Shown here piece after piece: positions 8,967 to 17,484 of a DNA stretch of 64,000 nucleotides. The position numbers and the translations under genes were made by a program. Each line of letters starts with the position of its first letter. Within the stretch, counting starts at the first letter, position 1. Under the pieces are notes generated by a model. It was not told where the DNA came from, searched no databases, and saw only the letters and a list, made by a program, of their open reading frames with translations. Source of the DNA: Glaciecola sp047250385 (GTDB lineage Bacteria > Pseudomonadota > Gammaproteobacteria > Enterobacterales > Alteromonadaceae); NCBI RefSeq assembly GCF_047250385.1, contig NZ_JBLBVM010000055.1:62001-126000 (forward strand), in the 5' to 3' direction.

Positions 8967-10025
8967 GTGAGCGATTTATTATCACAAGACGAGATTGACG
9001 CGCTACTCCACGGCGTTGACGATGTTGAGGAAGAAGAAATCGAGGAAATCGAAAGCGATGGTTCTGCCATCGAATACGATTTCTCTTCTCAAGATCGCAT
9101 CGTACGTGGAAGAATGCCAACGCTGGAAATCGTAAATGAACGATTTGCAAGGCATATGCGTGTGAGCCTATTTAATATGATGCGCCGTTCAGCTGAAGTG
9201 TCGATAAACGGCATTCAAATGATTAAATTTGGCGAATACGTGCATACTTTATTCGTGCCAACGAGTTTGAATATGGTTCGTTTCCGTCCTTTGAAGGGGA
9301 CAGGATTGATAACAATGGAAGCACGTCTTGTTTTCATTATGGTTGATAACTTCTTCGGAGGTGACGGCCGATATCACGCTAAAATTGAAGGCCGTGAGTT
9401 CACACCAACTGAACGCCGAATTATTCAAATGCTGCTTAAATTGATTTTCGAAGATTATAAAGAGGCATGGGGCCCAGTCATGGACGTTTCATTTGAGTAC
9501 TTAGACTCAGAAGTAAACCCTGCAATGGCGAATATCGTTAGCCCCACAGAAGTGGTCGTGATTAGCTCCTTCCATATTGAGTTAGATGGTGGCGGCGGAG
9601 ATTTCCATATTTCTTTGCCATACTCCATGTTAGAGCCTATTCGTGAGTTGCTTGACGCTGGGGTTCAAAATGACAAAGAAGATACTGACTTCAGGTGGAG
9701 TAAAGCCCTGCGCGATGAAATCATGGATGTACATGTTGGTCTGACTACACATTTACTCGATATCAATGTTTCGCTTGAACGCCTCATGAATTTTGAAAAA
9801 GGCGATATTATTCCAATTGATATGCCAGAGACAGTGACAGTATTGATTGAGGATTTACCCACATTCAGAGCGAAATTAGGTAAATCAAGAGACAACATTG
9901 CATTAAAAATTACGCAAAAAATTCCAAGGCCTACTTCGGTGAAATCTGAATTACAGTTATTAACTCGAAATGGCAAAGTAATAGATAACGACGCTGAATT
10001 ACAAGTGTTAGAAGAAGATTTATAA
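8967..10025 (+). CDS. fliM: flagellar motor switch protein FliM
   Basis: FliM is the middle C-ring protein and the main target of phosphorylated CheY. The 352-residue product opens with the CheY-binding peptide LLSQDEIDALLHG at residues 4-16, followed by an acidic linker, the CheC-like middle domain (TEVVVISSFHIEL) and the SpoA-like C-terminal domain. The GTG at 8967 is used; the ATG two bases earlier runs directly into a stop codon. The same E-[IF]-[DE]-A-L-L motif recurs three times in CheA of this window (see the repeat entry there). Confidence 0.98.
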   Translation: MSDLLSQDEIDALLHGVDDVEEEEIEEIESDGSAIEYDFSSQDRIVRGRMPTLEIVNERFARHMRVSLFNMMRRSAEVSINGIQMIKFGEYVHTLFVPTSLNMVRFRPLKGTGLITMEARLVFIMVDNFFGGDGRYHAKIEGREFTPTERRIIQMLLKLIFEDYKEAWGPVMDVSFEYLDSEVNPAMANIVSPTEVVVISSFHIELDGGGGDFHISLPYSMLEPIRELLDAGVQNDKEDTDFRWSKALRDEIMDVHVGLTTHLLDINVSLERLMNFEKGDIIPIDMPETVTVLIEDLPTFRAKLGKSRDNIALKITQKIPRPTSVKSELQLLTRNGKVIDNDAELQVLEEDL

Positions 10026-10041
10026 AAGATAGGAAAATATT

Positions 10042-10512
10042 ATGAGTGAAGATGGCGAAGGCTTAGATGATTGGGAAGCGGCGATGGCTGAGCAAGCTGA
10101 GGCGGAAGCAGCAGCGGGCGAAGGCGGCGATCCTCAGGACGACATTGACGCAATTATGGCGGCTGAAGCTGCAGGTGGCGGCGACGATGATGGCGCACAG
10201 CCCGCAGAACTAGACGAATTGAAAGAAGATGCACCTATCACAGTTGCTGAAAAGAAAAAGCTCGACACTATTTTAGATATCCCAGTAACGATATCTATGG
10301 AAGTGGGACGTAGCGAAATTAGTATCCGAAATTTACTGCAATTGAACCAAGGTTCAGTGGTCGAATTGGACCGAGTTGCAGGCGAACCTCTAGATGTTTT
10401 AGTAAATGGCACGTTGATTGCTCATGGAGAAGTAGTAGTCATCAACGATAAATTTGGGATTCGGTTAACGGATGTTATTAGTCAAGTCGAGAGAATTAAA
10501 AAACTCAGGTAG
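10042..10512 (+). CDS. fliN: flagellar motor switch protein FliN
   Basis: FliN forms the base of the C-ring together with FliM and helps dock FliH. The 156-residue product has an acidic, Ala/Gly-rich N-terminal extension of about 75 residues and then the compact SpoA domain, recognisable by LDIPVTISMEVGRSEISI and LNQGSVVELDRVAGEPLDVLVNG (split here as seen along the chain). An AGGA ribosome binding site precedes the ATG. The end of the gene overlaps the fliO reading frame by about 40 bases. Confidence 0.97.
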   Translation: MSEDGEGLDDWEAAMAEQAEAEAAAGEGGDPQDDIDAIMAAEAAGGGDDDGAQPAELDELKEDAPITVAEKKKLDTILDIPVTISMEVGRSEISIRNLLQLNQGSVVELDRVAGEPLDVLVNGTLIAHGEVVVINDKFGIRLTDVISQVERIKKLR

Positions 10513-10975
10513 AAACCTTTATAAAATAGGGGCTTACGTCCTATTCTTGTTTTTATTCTGTAGCGTGGTCAGCGCGGAGGCTTCGGCCTCCACCCCTCAA
10601 ACATTACAAAACCCCTCATCAATACTGTCAATTTTTCTTAGCCTTTTACTGGTAGTCGCCATTATTTTTGCGCTCGCTTTCGTTGCGCGACGGTTTAATG
10701 TCACTCAAGCAGGAAATGGTCAATTAAAAGTGGTTGCTTCGATGTCTGCGGGTGCAAAAGAAAAAATACTGGTAGTAGATGTAGGTGGTGAGCAATTCCT
10801 ATTGGGAGTTACCGCCCACAACATTAACCAGTTAGGGAAATTAGAAAACCCTATCGAAACGGCTTCAGCAGCTAAAGGCGAAGTTCAGCCAAGTAACCTA
10901 GCGTTTAAAGATAAACTTGTGAAAGCCATGGCGGATACTATGGTTGGCGCAAAGAAAGGAACAACTCATGATTAA
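10472..10975 (+). CDS. fliO: flagellar export gate assembly protein FliO
   Basis: FliO is a small membrane protein that assists assembly of the FliP ring in the export gate. The product (167 residues from the ATG at 10472) has a first hydrophobic segment ending near VVSAEASAS, which may be a signal peptide or anchor. A second membrane helix follows (IFLSLLLVVAIIFALAFVARR), then a small cytoplasmic domain with AKEKILVVDVGGEQFLLGV, characteristic of FliO. The start is uncertain: the ATG lies within fliN and lacks a clear ribosome binding site, and a TTG near 10548 is an alternative. The 3' end overlaps fliP by 8 bases. Confidence 0.88.
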   Translation: MLLVKSRELKNSGRNLYKIGAYVLFLFLFCSVVSAEASASTPQTLQNPSSILSIFLSLLLVVAIIFALAFVARRFNVTQAGNGQLKVVASMSAGAKEKILVVDVGGEQFLLGVTAHNINQLGKLENPIETASAAKGEVQPSNLAFKDKLVKAMADTMVGAKKGTTHD

Positions 10976-11747
10976 TAAACTTTTTACATGGGCTATGTTT
11001 TCGAAGCTAGTGCTCTTGATTGGTGTCAGCGTTGTTTTTAGTGGCAGTGCGTTTGCTGAGCAGGGTATTCAAGCAATAACGGTTACTTCAACTGAAGACG
11101 GCAATCAAGAATACTCAATGACCTTGCAAGCACTATTCATTATGACGGCATTGAGTTTAATACCTGCCTTTATAATGATGATGACCTCGTTTACACGGAT
11201 TATTGTCGTACTGTCAATTTTACGACAAGCAATTGGTTTACAACAATCTCCATCCAATCAAATTTTAATTGGTGTGAGTTTGTTTCTATCGATGTTTATC
11301 ATGGCTCCTGTATTCGAAGAAATTAATGAAAAAGCATTGCAACCGTATTTGAGCGAAGAGATGACTTCCATGGAAGCATTCAATATCGCCAAAGAACCGA
11401 TGCGTGCGTTCATGCTCTCACAAACTCGAGTTAAAGATTTAGAGACATTCGTGCAAATTGGTGGTTACGAAGGTTTGTATGACGATCCTGCAGATGTACC
11501 ATTAACTGTTTTGATCCCCGCATTTGTTACTAGTGAATTAAAAACAGCATTCCAAATTGGCTTCATGTTATTTATCCCATTCTTAATACTCGATTTAGTC
11601 GTAGCATCGATATTAATGGCGATGGGTATGATGATGTTATCACCCATGATCGTCTCTCTGCCATTTAAGCTGATGCTCTTTGTTCTTGTGGATGGATGGA
11701 ATCTGATATTTGGCACATTAGCCACCAGTTTCGGAATGGGAGTCTGA
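10968..11747 (+). CDS. fliP: flagellar export gate protein FliP
   Basis: FliP forms the core ring of the type III export gate with FliQ and FliR. The 259-residue product begins with a cleavable signal peptide ending in SGSAFA, as known for FliP, and then has four membrane segments. The family signatures MMMTSFTRIIVVLSILRQAI and LPFKLMLFVLVDGWNLI are present. The ATG at 10968 was preferred to an in-frame TTG eight codons upstream because AAGGA lies just before it and it begins exactly at the signal peptide. It overlaps fliO by 8 bases and is followed by fliQ after 4 bases. Confidence 0.97.
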   Translation: MINKLFTWAMFSKLVLLIGVSVVFSGSAFAEQGIQAITVTSTEDGNQEYSMTLQALFIMTALSLIPAFIMMMTSFTRIIVVLSILRQAIGLQQSPSNQILIGVSLFLSMFIMAPVFEEINEKALQPYLSEEMTSMEAFNIAKEPMRAFMLSQTRVKDLETFVQIGGYEGLYDDPADVPLTVLIPAFVTSELKTAFQIGFMLFIPFLILDLVVASILMAMGMMMLSPMIVSLPFKLMLFVLVDGWNLIFGTLATSFGMGV

Positions 11748-11751
11748 CGCA

Positions 11752-12021
11752 ATGAGTCCTGAGGTATTCGTCGAAATTTTAAGAGAAGCAATGTTGGTCG
11801 TTATTATTTTAGTCTCGGCCGTCATAGTACCAAGCTTAATTGTAGGTTTAGTCGTGGCTGTATTCCAAGCAGCCACGTCCATTAACGAACAAACCATGAG
11901 TTTCTTACCAAGACTGATAGTCACTTTACTCGCGTTGAGTTGGGGTGGTAGTTGGCTGGTACAAAAGATGATGGATTTCACTTTTGAGATGGTTTACAGC
12001 ATTCCGACGGTAGTAGGCTGA
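11752..12021 (+). CDS. fliQ: flagellar export gate protein FliQ
   Basis: FliQ is the small two-helix subunit of the export gate. The 89-residue product has the standard length and opens with MSPEVFVEILREAMLVV, then two long hydrophobic helices separated by the conserved FQAATSINEQTMSFLPR. A GGAG ribosome binding site lies inside the end of fliP. It sits between fliP and fliR with gaps of four bases each, the invariant fliPQR order. Confidence 0.97.
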   Translation: MSPEVFVEILREAMLVVIILVSAVIVPSLIVGLVVAVFQAATSINEQTMSFLPRLIVTLLALSWGGSWLVQKMMDFTFEMVYSIPTVVG

Positions 12022-12025
12022 TACT

Positions 12026-12802
12026 GTGGAAATACTAGAGTCAACAATAACAAACTTCCTTGCAGACTACCTTTTGCCATTTATGCGCATTTCAGGCTTA
12101 TTCGCAGCGATGGTTGGCTTTAGTGCGAAAACAATTCCTACCCCTATTCGTACTTTGTTAGCAGTGATGTTAACCCTGATGATCGTTCCTAACGTTCCGC
12201 CAGTTCCCGTTGATGACCTGGTCAATTTAGGCACCTTCATTCTAGGTATTAAGCAGTTAATCATTGGCATTGTCATCGGGTTTATTTCCATGATGGTGCT
12301 AAATACATTCGTTCTAGCCGGGCAAATTATTGCGATGCAAACAGGTTTAGGTTTCGCTTCAATTGTCGACCCAGTTAATGGCATCAGTGTGCCAGCGGTT
12401 GGTCAGTTTTACCTCATATTGGCTACCTTGCTGTTTTGGACCTTCGACGGACATTTAGCGATGATCCAAATGATCGTTATGAGCTTTAAGGCCTTTCCAA
12501 TAGATTCACCATGGTGGACCGGAGAGCAATTCAGGTTAGTCGGCCACTGGGCTGGGTGGATGTTTATTTCTGCCGTTGCTATGTCTTTAGCACCTATCGT
12601 TTCATTGTTAATTGTGAACTTGGCATTTGGTGTAATGACCAAGGCAGCGCCGCAATTAAATATATTTAGTTTGGGTTTCTCAATCGCTCAACTAACCGGT
12701 TTGGTTATTATTTACATTACCTTGAGTAACCAAGTTTATCACTTTGAGCAACAATGGCAGAGAGCACAAGAATTTATGTGTAAGCTATTGTTGGTCTGCT
12801 AA
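12026..12802 (+). CDS. fliR: flagellar export gate protein FliR
   Basis: FliR is the third membrane subunit of the export gate and contacts FlhB. The 258-residue product is highly hydrophobic with about six predicted membrane segments. It carries the family-typical stretches ISGLFAAMVGFSAKTIPTPIR and MQTGLGFASIVDPVNGISVP in its first half. It starts at a GTG four bases after fliQ. The last residues (QRAQEFMCKLLLVC) are a short cytoplasmic tail. Confidence 0.96.
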   Translation: MEILESTITNFLADYLLPFMRISGLFAAMVGFSAKTIPTPIRTLLAVMLTLMIVPNVPPVPVDDLVNLGTFILGIKQLIIGIVIGFISMMVLNTFVLAGQIIAMQTGLGFASIVDPVNGISVPAVGQFYLILATLLFWTFDGHLAMIQMIVMSFKAFPIDSPWWTGEQFRLVGHWAGWMFISAVAMSLAPIVSLLIVNLAFGVMTKAAPQLNIFSLGFSIAQLTGLVIIYITLSNQVYHFEQQWQRAQEFMCKLLLVC

Positions 12803-12823
12803 CGCTGTTTAGGAATATAAACG

Positions 12824-13951
12824 ATGGCGAATGATTCAGCAGAAAAAACAGAGGAACCCACACCCAAGAAACTCGAGGATGCCCGAAAGAAAGGGCAGAT
12901 TGCGCGATCTCGAGAATTGTCTACAGCTTTGGTGTTGGTTTTCAGTGCAATCGCCTTTTTCTTCGTAGGTAGCTACATTGCAAATGCAATGTTTCAGGTT
13001 TACAGGCGCTCTTTCATTCTCTCTCGAGATGAAACCTACGACAAAGTACACATGTTTCAAATTCTCGATATGGCCGCAAGCGAAACAAGCTTGCCTGTGA
13101 TCATGTTCATGATTATCTCTCTAATTGGTGGCGTCTACGGCAGTATTGCTCTTGGCGGTTACAACTTTGCATGGAAGTCGGCAGCCCCCAAAGGAAATCG
13201 CTTAAGTCCGCTAGAAGGGTTCAAGAGAATGTTCGGCTTGAATGCTTTAGTTGAGCTAATCAAAGGGATTGGTAAAGTTGTGATGATTGCTTTCATGGCT
13301 TACTTAGCACTGTATATCTTTAAAGATGAAGCCTTGCACTTGGATATGGAGCTTTATCCACTAAATCTTTTTCACGCACTCAATATGATCGAATGGGCAT
13401 TCTTACTTTTATGTTGCGGTATGATCCCTATCGCGCTAATTGACGTGCCATACCAAAGCTTCAAGCATAACAAAGAAATGAAAATGACCTTGCAAGAAGT
13501 GAAAGATGAACGCAAAAATGCAGAAGGCGACCCGCAAGTCAAAGGCCGCATCAGAAGATTGCAGTATCAAGCCGCCGCGAACCGCATGATGCAAGATGTG
13601 CCAGAGGCCGACGTCATCGTTACCAACCCGACGCACTACTCTGTTGCATTAAAATATGAGCAAGATGGCGATCGCGCACCGATCATGGTTGCAAAGGGTG
13701 TAGATGAACTGGCAATGCATATTCGTAAAATCGCCAACGCACACGAAGTACCAATTGTACAATCACCCATGCTCGCCCGAGCTATCTACTACAGCACCGA
13801 ACCCAACAGCGAAATTCCTTCCAAACTGTTCATGGCCGTCGCTCAAGTACTTGCTTATGTTTATCAGCTAAAAGCCTATAAGAAGGGCAAAGCTACACGA
13901 CCTAAACCACTTAAGAAAAACCTACCAATACCACCAGAACTAAGACGCTAA
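12824..13951 (+). CDS. flhB: flagellar export switch protein FlhB
   Basis: FlhB is the export-gate protein that changes substrate specificity after autocleavage. The 375-residue product starts with the standard ADNSAEKTEEPTPKKLEDAR-like leader, has four membrane segments and a cytoplasmic domain. The self-cleavage site N268-P269-T270-H271 is intact, so the FliK-triggered switch should work. AGGA precedes the ATG, 21 bases after fliR. In most related genomes flhA follows directly; here a 444-base non-coding stretch and a diguanylate cyclase gene intervene, and flhB appears to end this transcription unit, although no strong terminator is visible. Confidence 0.97.
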   Translation: MANDSAEKTEEPTPKKLEDARKKGQIARSRELSTALVLVFSAIAFFFVGSYIANAMFQVYRRSFILSRDETYDKVHMFQILDMAASETSLPVIMFMIISLIGGVYGSIALGGYNFAWKSAAPKGNRLSPLEGFKRMFGLNALVELIKGIGKVVMIAFMAYLALYIFKDEALHLDMELYPLNLFHALNMIEWAFLLLCCGMIPIALIDVPYQSFKHNKEMKMTLQEVKDERKNAEGDPQVKGRIRRLQYQAAANRMMQDVPEADVIVTNPTHYSVALKYEQDGDRAPIMVAKGVDELAMHIRKIANAHEVPIVQSPMLARAIYYSTEPNSEIPSKLFMAVAQVLAYVYQLKAYKKGKATRPKPLKKNLPIPPELRR

Positions 13952-14009
13952 TGTATATTAAACAAACGCCTGAAAAAAAAGGCTGAAAAAACAATAATTG
14001 GTAAACTTA

Positions 14010-14135
14010 CAAATGAACAAGGGAGGCTCTTCTGCTTTAAAAAATCTTCAAAATCACAGGACGTGATTTTGTGAGCGCCCCAAGGATGGGCTCGAGCGCA
14101 TTTTTTAAAGCAGAAGAGCCTCCCTTGTTCATTTG
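14010..14135. repeat. 36-bp perfect inverted repeat with GGA-loop hairpins
   Basis: Arms at 14010-14045 and 14100-14135 are exact reverse complements over 36 bases. The 54-base centre holds an 8-bp hairpin (14050-14057 with 14063-14070) whose loop is AGGAC, and a second short hairpin (GCCC at 14077-14080 with GGGC at 14088-14091) whose loop contains AAGGAT. CACAGGACGTG and CCAAGGATGG both resemble the hairpin-borne ACARGGAUG sites bound by CsrA/RsmA. If transcribed, the element would form one long hairpin with a branched tip. It could be a dispersed extragenic repeat, a MITE remnant, a terminator, or a CsrA-binding RNA. No flanking target duplication is evident. Confidence 0.85.
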
Positions 14136-14176
14136 AGCATAGTATCCAAGACATAAGAGCATAGTATCCAAGACAT
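14135..14176. repeat. two tandem copies of a 20-bp sequence
   Basis: A 20-base unit beginning GAGCATAGTATCC occurs at 14135-14154 and again, identically, at 14157-14176, separated by AA. It abuts the right end of the long inverted repeat. It resembles neither a known operator nor a CRISPR repeat, and only two copies are present. It may have arisen by local duplication or belong to the same extragenic element. Confidence 0.9.
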
Positions 14177-14395
14177 TGAAGCGAAGTGAGATGAATCACA
14201 GCTAGTTGAAAGCAATCAGCGAATAGTTGCCAGTTGTTCAACAACTTGCTTAAAAAGCGAAAGAACATATACTGGAATAGTAAAAACAGAGATAGATTCA
14301 ATAAGTCGCGTGAACCATGGAGTTATCAGAAAGCTCGTCGCTCATAGTTGTTGAATGTCTGGTAAAGTTTTCAATTTAATCGGGTAAAAATTTGA
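14177..14395. other. non-coding remainder of the flhB-GGDEF gap
   Basis: This stretch completes the 444-base gap between flhB and the diguanylate cyclase gene. I see no sigma-54, sigma-28 or convincing sigma-70 promoter, no RNA gene and no further repeat in it. The promoter of the cyclase gene must lie here or further upstream, but cannot be named from inspection. Confidence 0.5.
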
Positions 14396-17386
14396 ATGTT
14401 GGCAATAAGAAAGTGTCTACGCTGTTGCTTTATGAGCATGTTGATTCTTGGGACAATCTCGAGCTTACCCGTTTTTGCAAATCCCCCCCCACAGTATGAT
14501 ATTGCCAATATTAAAAACTACGGCGTTAGAGAAGGCCTTTCTCAAGTTACAGTTCATGATATTGCACAAGATAATGATGGCTATATTTGGCTAGCAACCC
14601 AGTCCGGGATCGATAAATTTGATGGCTATACGTTTACTCATTTTGGTCAGCACCAAGAGGCAGGAAAAGGGCTGTCAGGATCACTCGTTTATAGTATCGA
14701 AGTTGATAAAAAAAGCGGTGATTTATGGGTTGGTACAATTAACGGCCTAGATGTCCTGCGTTTTTCCGATCAAAACTTCGAGGCTGTCGAATTAAGAAAG
14801 CATGATGGTGAACTCGAAAAACAAGTACAAACCATCCTAATTGATAATAAACAAAACATTTTTGTTAGTACACCTAAAGTATTGTTCATGCAAAAATCAG
14901 GAGAGGTAGGCTTTGTGCCTATCTCTATGCCTAATCAGGATTCAACTATATATGACGTCATATCGCAGCAAGGCAAGAGACTTTTAGTTGCAAGTAGCGA
15001 TGGTGTACTAAGTTACAATCTTGACACAGGTGAATGGCAAGAAGAACTTTTAACGCAAATTGAGGCCACAGCGCTGGCATTAGATAATGCGGGATTTCTT
15101 TGGGTTGGCACATCGGGTAATGGGATTTATAGGGCAGACGTGCTAGGGCAATCTTTTGGCAACATCGTAAATATAACGCTTAAAGATGGTTTTTCCGATA
15201 GTTACATTAACGATATAGAACAAATGAATGATAATTCGATCTGGGTGGCAACGAACAATGGTGCTTCCATATTCCCCGATCCTAATCAAATAAAGTTCGT
15301 TAATATTGCCAGTCACAATGTCAATGGAAATTCGAAGCGTTCAGATAGCATACAAAGCTTATTCAATACGGATACCAGTTTAATTTTATTTGGTACATAC
15401 ACCAAAGGTTTTGGTGTTTTAGATTTAAATTCATCAATGTTTCAAAAACTAGATTTAAAGCACCACGAGTTTACGTATTTTATTACACAACAAGCTGATG
15501 ACACTTTGTGGCTTTCAACTAAGCAAGGTGTAATTAAAGTAAACAAAGACAGCACAATTGAAGGACCGTGGCAGCGCAAGCAAATAGAAAAATCAATTTT
15601 CAAAATTAGTGCAATGGTGTTCGATGAGACTAAGCAGCGACTTTGGCTTGCGTCAAAAAAGGGAGTTGGAAAGATAGATGAAGGTAGTGATTATATTGAA
15701 GATGTTGCGCTTTTAGACGACTTCATATATTCGATTCAAATGCACAAAGATGGCAACCTATGGGCAGGCTCGCGGCATCAAGGGTTAAGACTCATTGATA
15801 GCAACACGTATGAGGTATTAAAGTATTATGATATCCCTATGGCGACTACAATCTTACCAATTTCAGAAGACGAGTTGTGGGTAGCAACAACGGGAGGACT
15901 CTTTTTAATTAACCCTTTGACTGATGAAATTCGGAAGTTTGTAAACGACAGCAGTGACAGTGATAGTCTTGCCCACGACGTGCTTACATGGATTTCTAAA
16001 CGGGATGAAAATAGTTTTTATATTGGCACTCTGGGTCATGGTTTACATTTGTTAGAATTAGATAACAGCAATTCGAACCCTAAGTTTTCACCTTTATTCG
16101 CTAATGAGGAGCTCACTCAATCGTCAATTGGTGCTGTTGTGGATGATAATAATGGCTTTTTATGGGTATCCACATCTCAATTTATTTTTAGAGTAAACTT
16201 AGCCTCGGAGAGTGTTGAAGTTTTCGATGAAAACGATGGTGTTAATAGTAATGGCTATTACATCGGTGCCTATGCAGTGAAAAGTGATGACACCATCATT
16301 TTTGTTGGCGATCAAGGGGCGACCTATTTCCATCCTGAGGAAATAAATAAACCCGATTCAATACCCAATCTACAGTTCACTCGTGTGGCAGTGCTGAATA
16401 GTAACGACAGCCACGGCATTGAAGAAAAGTTTGGAAGCGTCAAAAATATAGTCGATTCAGTCACCAAAATAATATTATCTCCAGAAGACATCTTAATTAG
16501 TATTGAATTTGCCGCACTTGAATTTGGCAGTCCCGAGAGTATCGAATACGCGTATCGATTAATTGGTTTTGATGATCGCTGGCAATACTTAAATAGTAAA
16601 AACAGAACTGTAACCTATACAAATTTGGATCCTGGCAGTTATATCTTCGAAGTTAAGTCGACGAATCGGTATGGGGTTTGGAGTGATAATCCCCAACGCA
16701 TGCCAGTTTTAGTTACTCCACCTTGGTATAAAACGACATTGGCTATAACTTGCTTTGGCCTGCTGACTATTATACTTGTATTCCTGGTATTTAGATGGAG
16801 AACATACGCCTTGCATCAGCGCTCTGCCATGTTATTCCAGCGCGTGAAGGAGAAAACGGCAGAACTGCAACTCGCCAACAATCAATTAACTTTGCTAACA
16901 ACATTGGATCCATTAACTCAAGTTTATAACCGACGAGGTTTTACAGATGCAGTTAGTAAAGAGTTTTCAAAATACAAAAGAAATAACGAACTTTTTTCTG
17001 TCATTTTAATTGATATTGATTTCTTCAAGAAAATTAATGACAAGTATGGTCATGAAGCCGGTGATCAAGTGCTGGTTAAATTTGCAAAAGTTCTTCAAGA
17101 GTGTACGCGCGATTACGATATTTTGGCGCGTTGGGGCGGGGAAGAGTTTATTGTCTTGTTGCCGAATACAAAGTTAAAAGACGCTATTAATATCGCAAAT
17201 AAATACCGTGAAACGATTCGCGATGAAGATTTTATCGTAGGAAGTAGTTCAATTCGAGTATCTCTCACTGCAGGCGTTGCTAATATTGATAATTTTTCTT
17301 CAGTAGACGAGTGTATAAAAAGAGCTGACAATCTCCTTTATGAGGGAAAAAGTCTGGGACGAAATCAAGTTTTGCCCATGTTGTAG
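14396..17386 (+). CDS. periplasmic-propeller sensor diguanylate cyclase (GGDEF)
   Basis: The 996-residue protein should make cyclic di-GMP in response to a periplasmic signal. A signal peptide (about residues 1-28) is followed by two-component-regulator propeller repeats of the form DNDGYIWLATQSGIDKFDG, a Y_Y_Y domain at about 695-780, one membrane helix at about 782-802, a short coiled coil and a GGDEF domain. The active site is GGEEF at 914-918, and the inhibitory I-site R905-x-x-D908 lies exactly five residues before it, so both catalysis and product inhibition look intact. No EAL or HTH domain is present. It interrupts the usual flhB-flhA neighbourhood, which hints at local c-di-GMP input to motility, but the ligand is unknown. 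Confidence 0.93.
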   Translation: MLAIRKCLRCCFMSMLILGTISSLPVFANPPPQYDIANIKNYGVREGLSQVTVHDIAQDNDGYIWLATQSGIDKFDGYTFTHFGQHQEAGKGLSGSLVYSIEVDKKSGDLWVGTINGLDVLRFSDQNFEAVELRKHDGELEKQVQTILIDNKQNIFVSTPKVLFMQKSGEVGFVPISMPNQDSTIYDVISQQGKRLLVASSDGVLSYNLDTGEWQEELLTQIEATALALDNAGFLWVGTSGNGIYRADVLGQSFGNIVNITLKDGFSDSYINDIEQMNDNSIWVATNNGASIFPDPNQIKFVNIASHNVNGNSKRSDSIQSLFNTDTSLILFGTYTKGFGVLDLNSSMFQKLDLKHHEFTYFITQQADDTLWLSTKQGVIKVNKDSTIEGPWQRKQIEKSIFKISAMVFDETKQRLWLASKKGVGKIDEGSDYIEDVALLDDFIYSIQMHKDGNLWAGSRHQGLRLIDSNTYEVLKYYDIPMATTILPISEDELWVATTGGLFLINPLTDEIRKFVNDSSDSDSLAHDVLTWISKRDENSFYIGTLGHGLHLLELDNSNSNPKFSPLFANEELTQSSIGAVVDDNNGFLWVSTSQFIFRVNLASESVEVFDENDGVNSNGYYIGAYAVKSDDTIIFVGDQGATYFHPEEINKPDSIPNLQFTRVAVLNSNDSHGIEEKFGSVKNIVDSVTKIILSPEDILISIEFAALEFGSPESIEYAYRLIGFDDRWQYLNSKNRTVTYTNLDPGSYIFEVKSTNRYGVWSDNPQRMPVLVTPPWYKTTLAITCFGLLTIILVFLVFRWRTYALHQRSAMLFQRVKEKTAELQLANNQLTLLTTLDPLTQVYNRRGFTDAVSKEFSKYKRNNELFSVILIDIDFFKKINDKYGHEAGDQVLVKFAKVLQECTRDYDILARWGGEEFIVLLPNTKLKDAINIANKYRETIRDEDFIVGSSSIRVSLTAGVANIDNFSSVDECIKRADNLLYEGKSLGRNQVLPML

Positions 17387-17445
17387 TCTTTTCTTACATT
17401 ACTTTTATGTCGCTGCTTCACCATTTTTTATTTTTTTCGCCGTAT

Positions 17446-17461
17446 TGGCACGGTAGTTGTA
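17446..17461 (+). promoter_or_regulatory. sigma-54 promoter upstream of flhA
   Basis: TGGCACGGTAGTTGTA has a perfect -24 block (TGGCACG, with GG at 17447-17448) and a -12 block TTGT in place of TTGC, with correct spacing. It would start transcription near 17471. The GC to GT change at -12 is uncommon and may weaken the promoter, but the rest fits so well that I accept it as the head of the flhA-flhF-flhG-fliA-che operon. Confidence 0.72.
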
Positions 17462-17484
17462 ATACACCCAGTATTATTACTTAG

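Noticed and set aside
14010..14135. Insertion-sequence remnant with terminal inverted repeats
   Set aside because: No transposase fragment and no target-site duplication could be found. A MITE-like origin stays possible but is unproven.
13948..14301. Minus-strand reading frame of 117 codons in the flhB-GGDEF gap
   Set aside because: It runs through the inverted repeat and its product is merely the translation of the hairpin sequence. It has no ribosome binding site, coding bias or recognisable domain.
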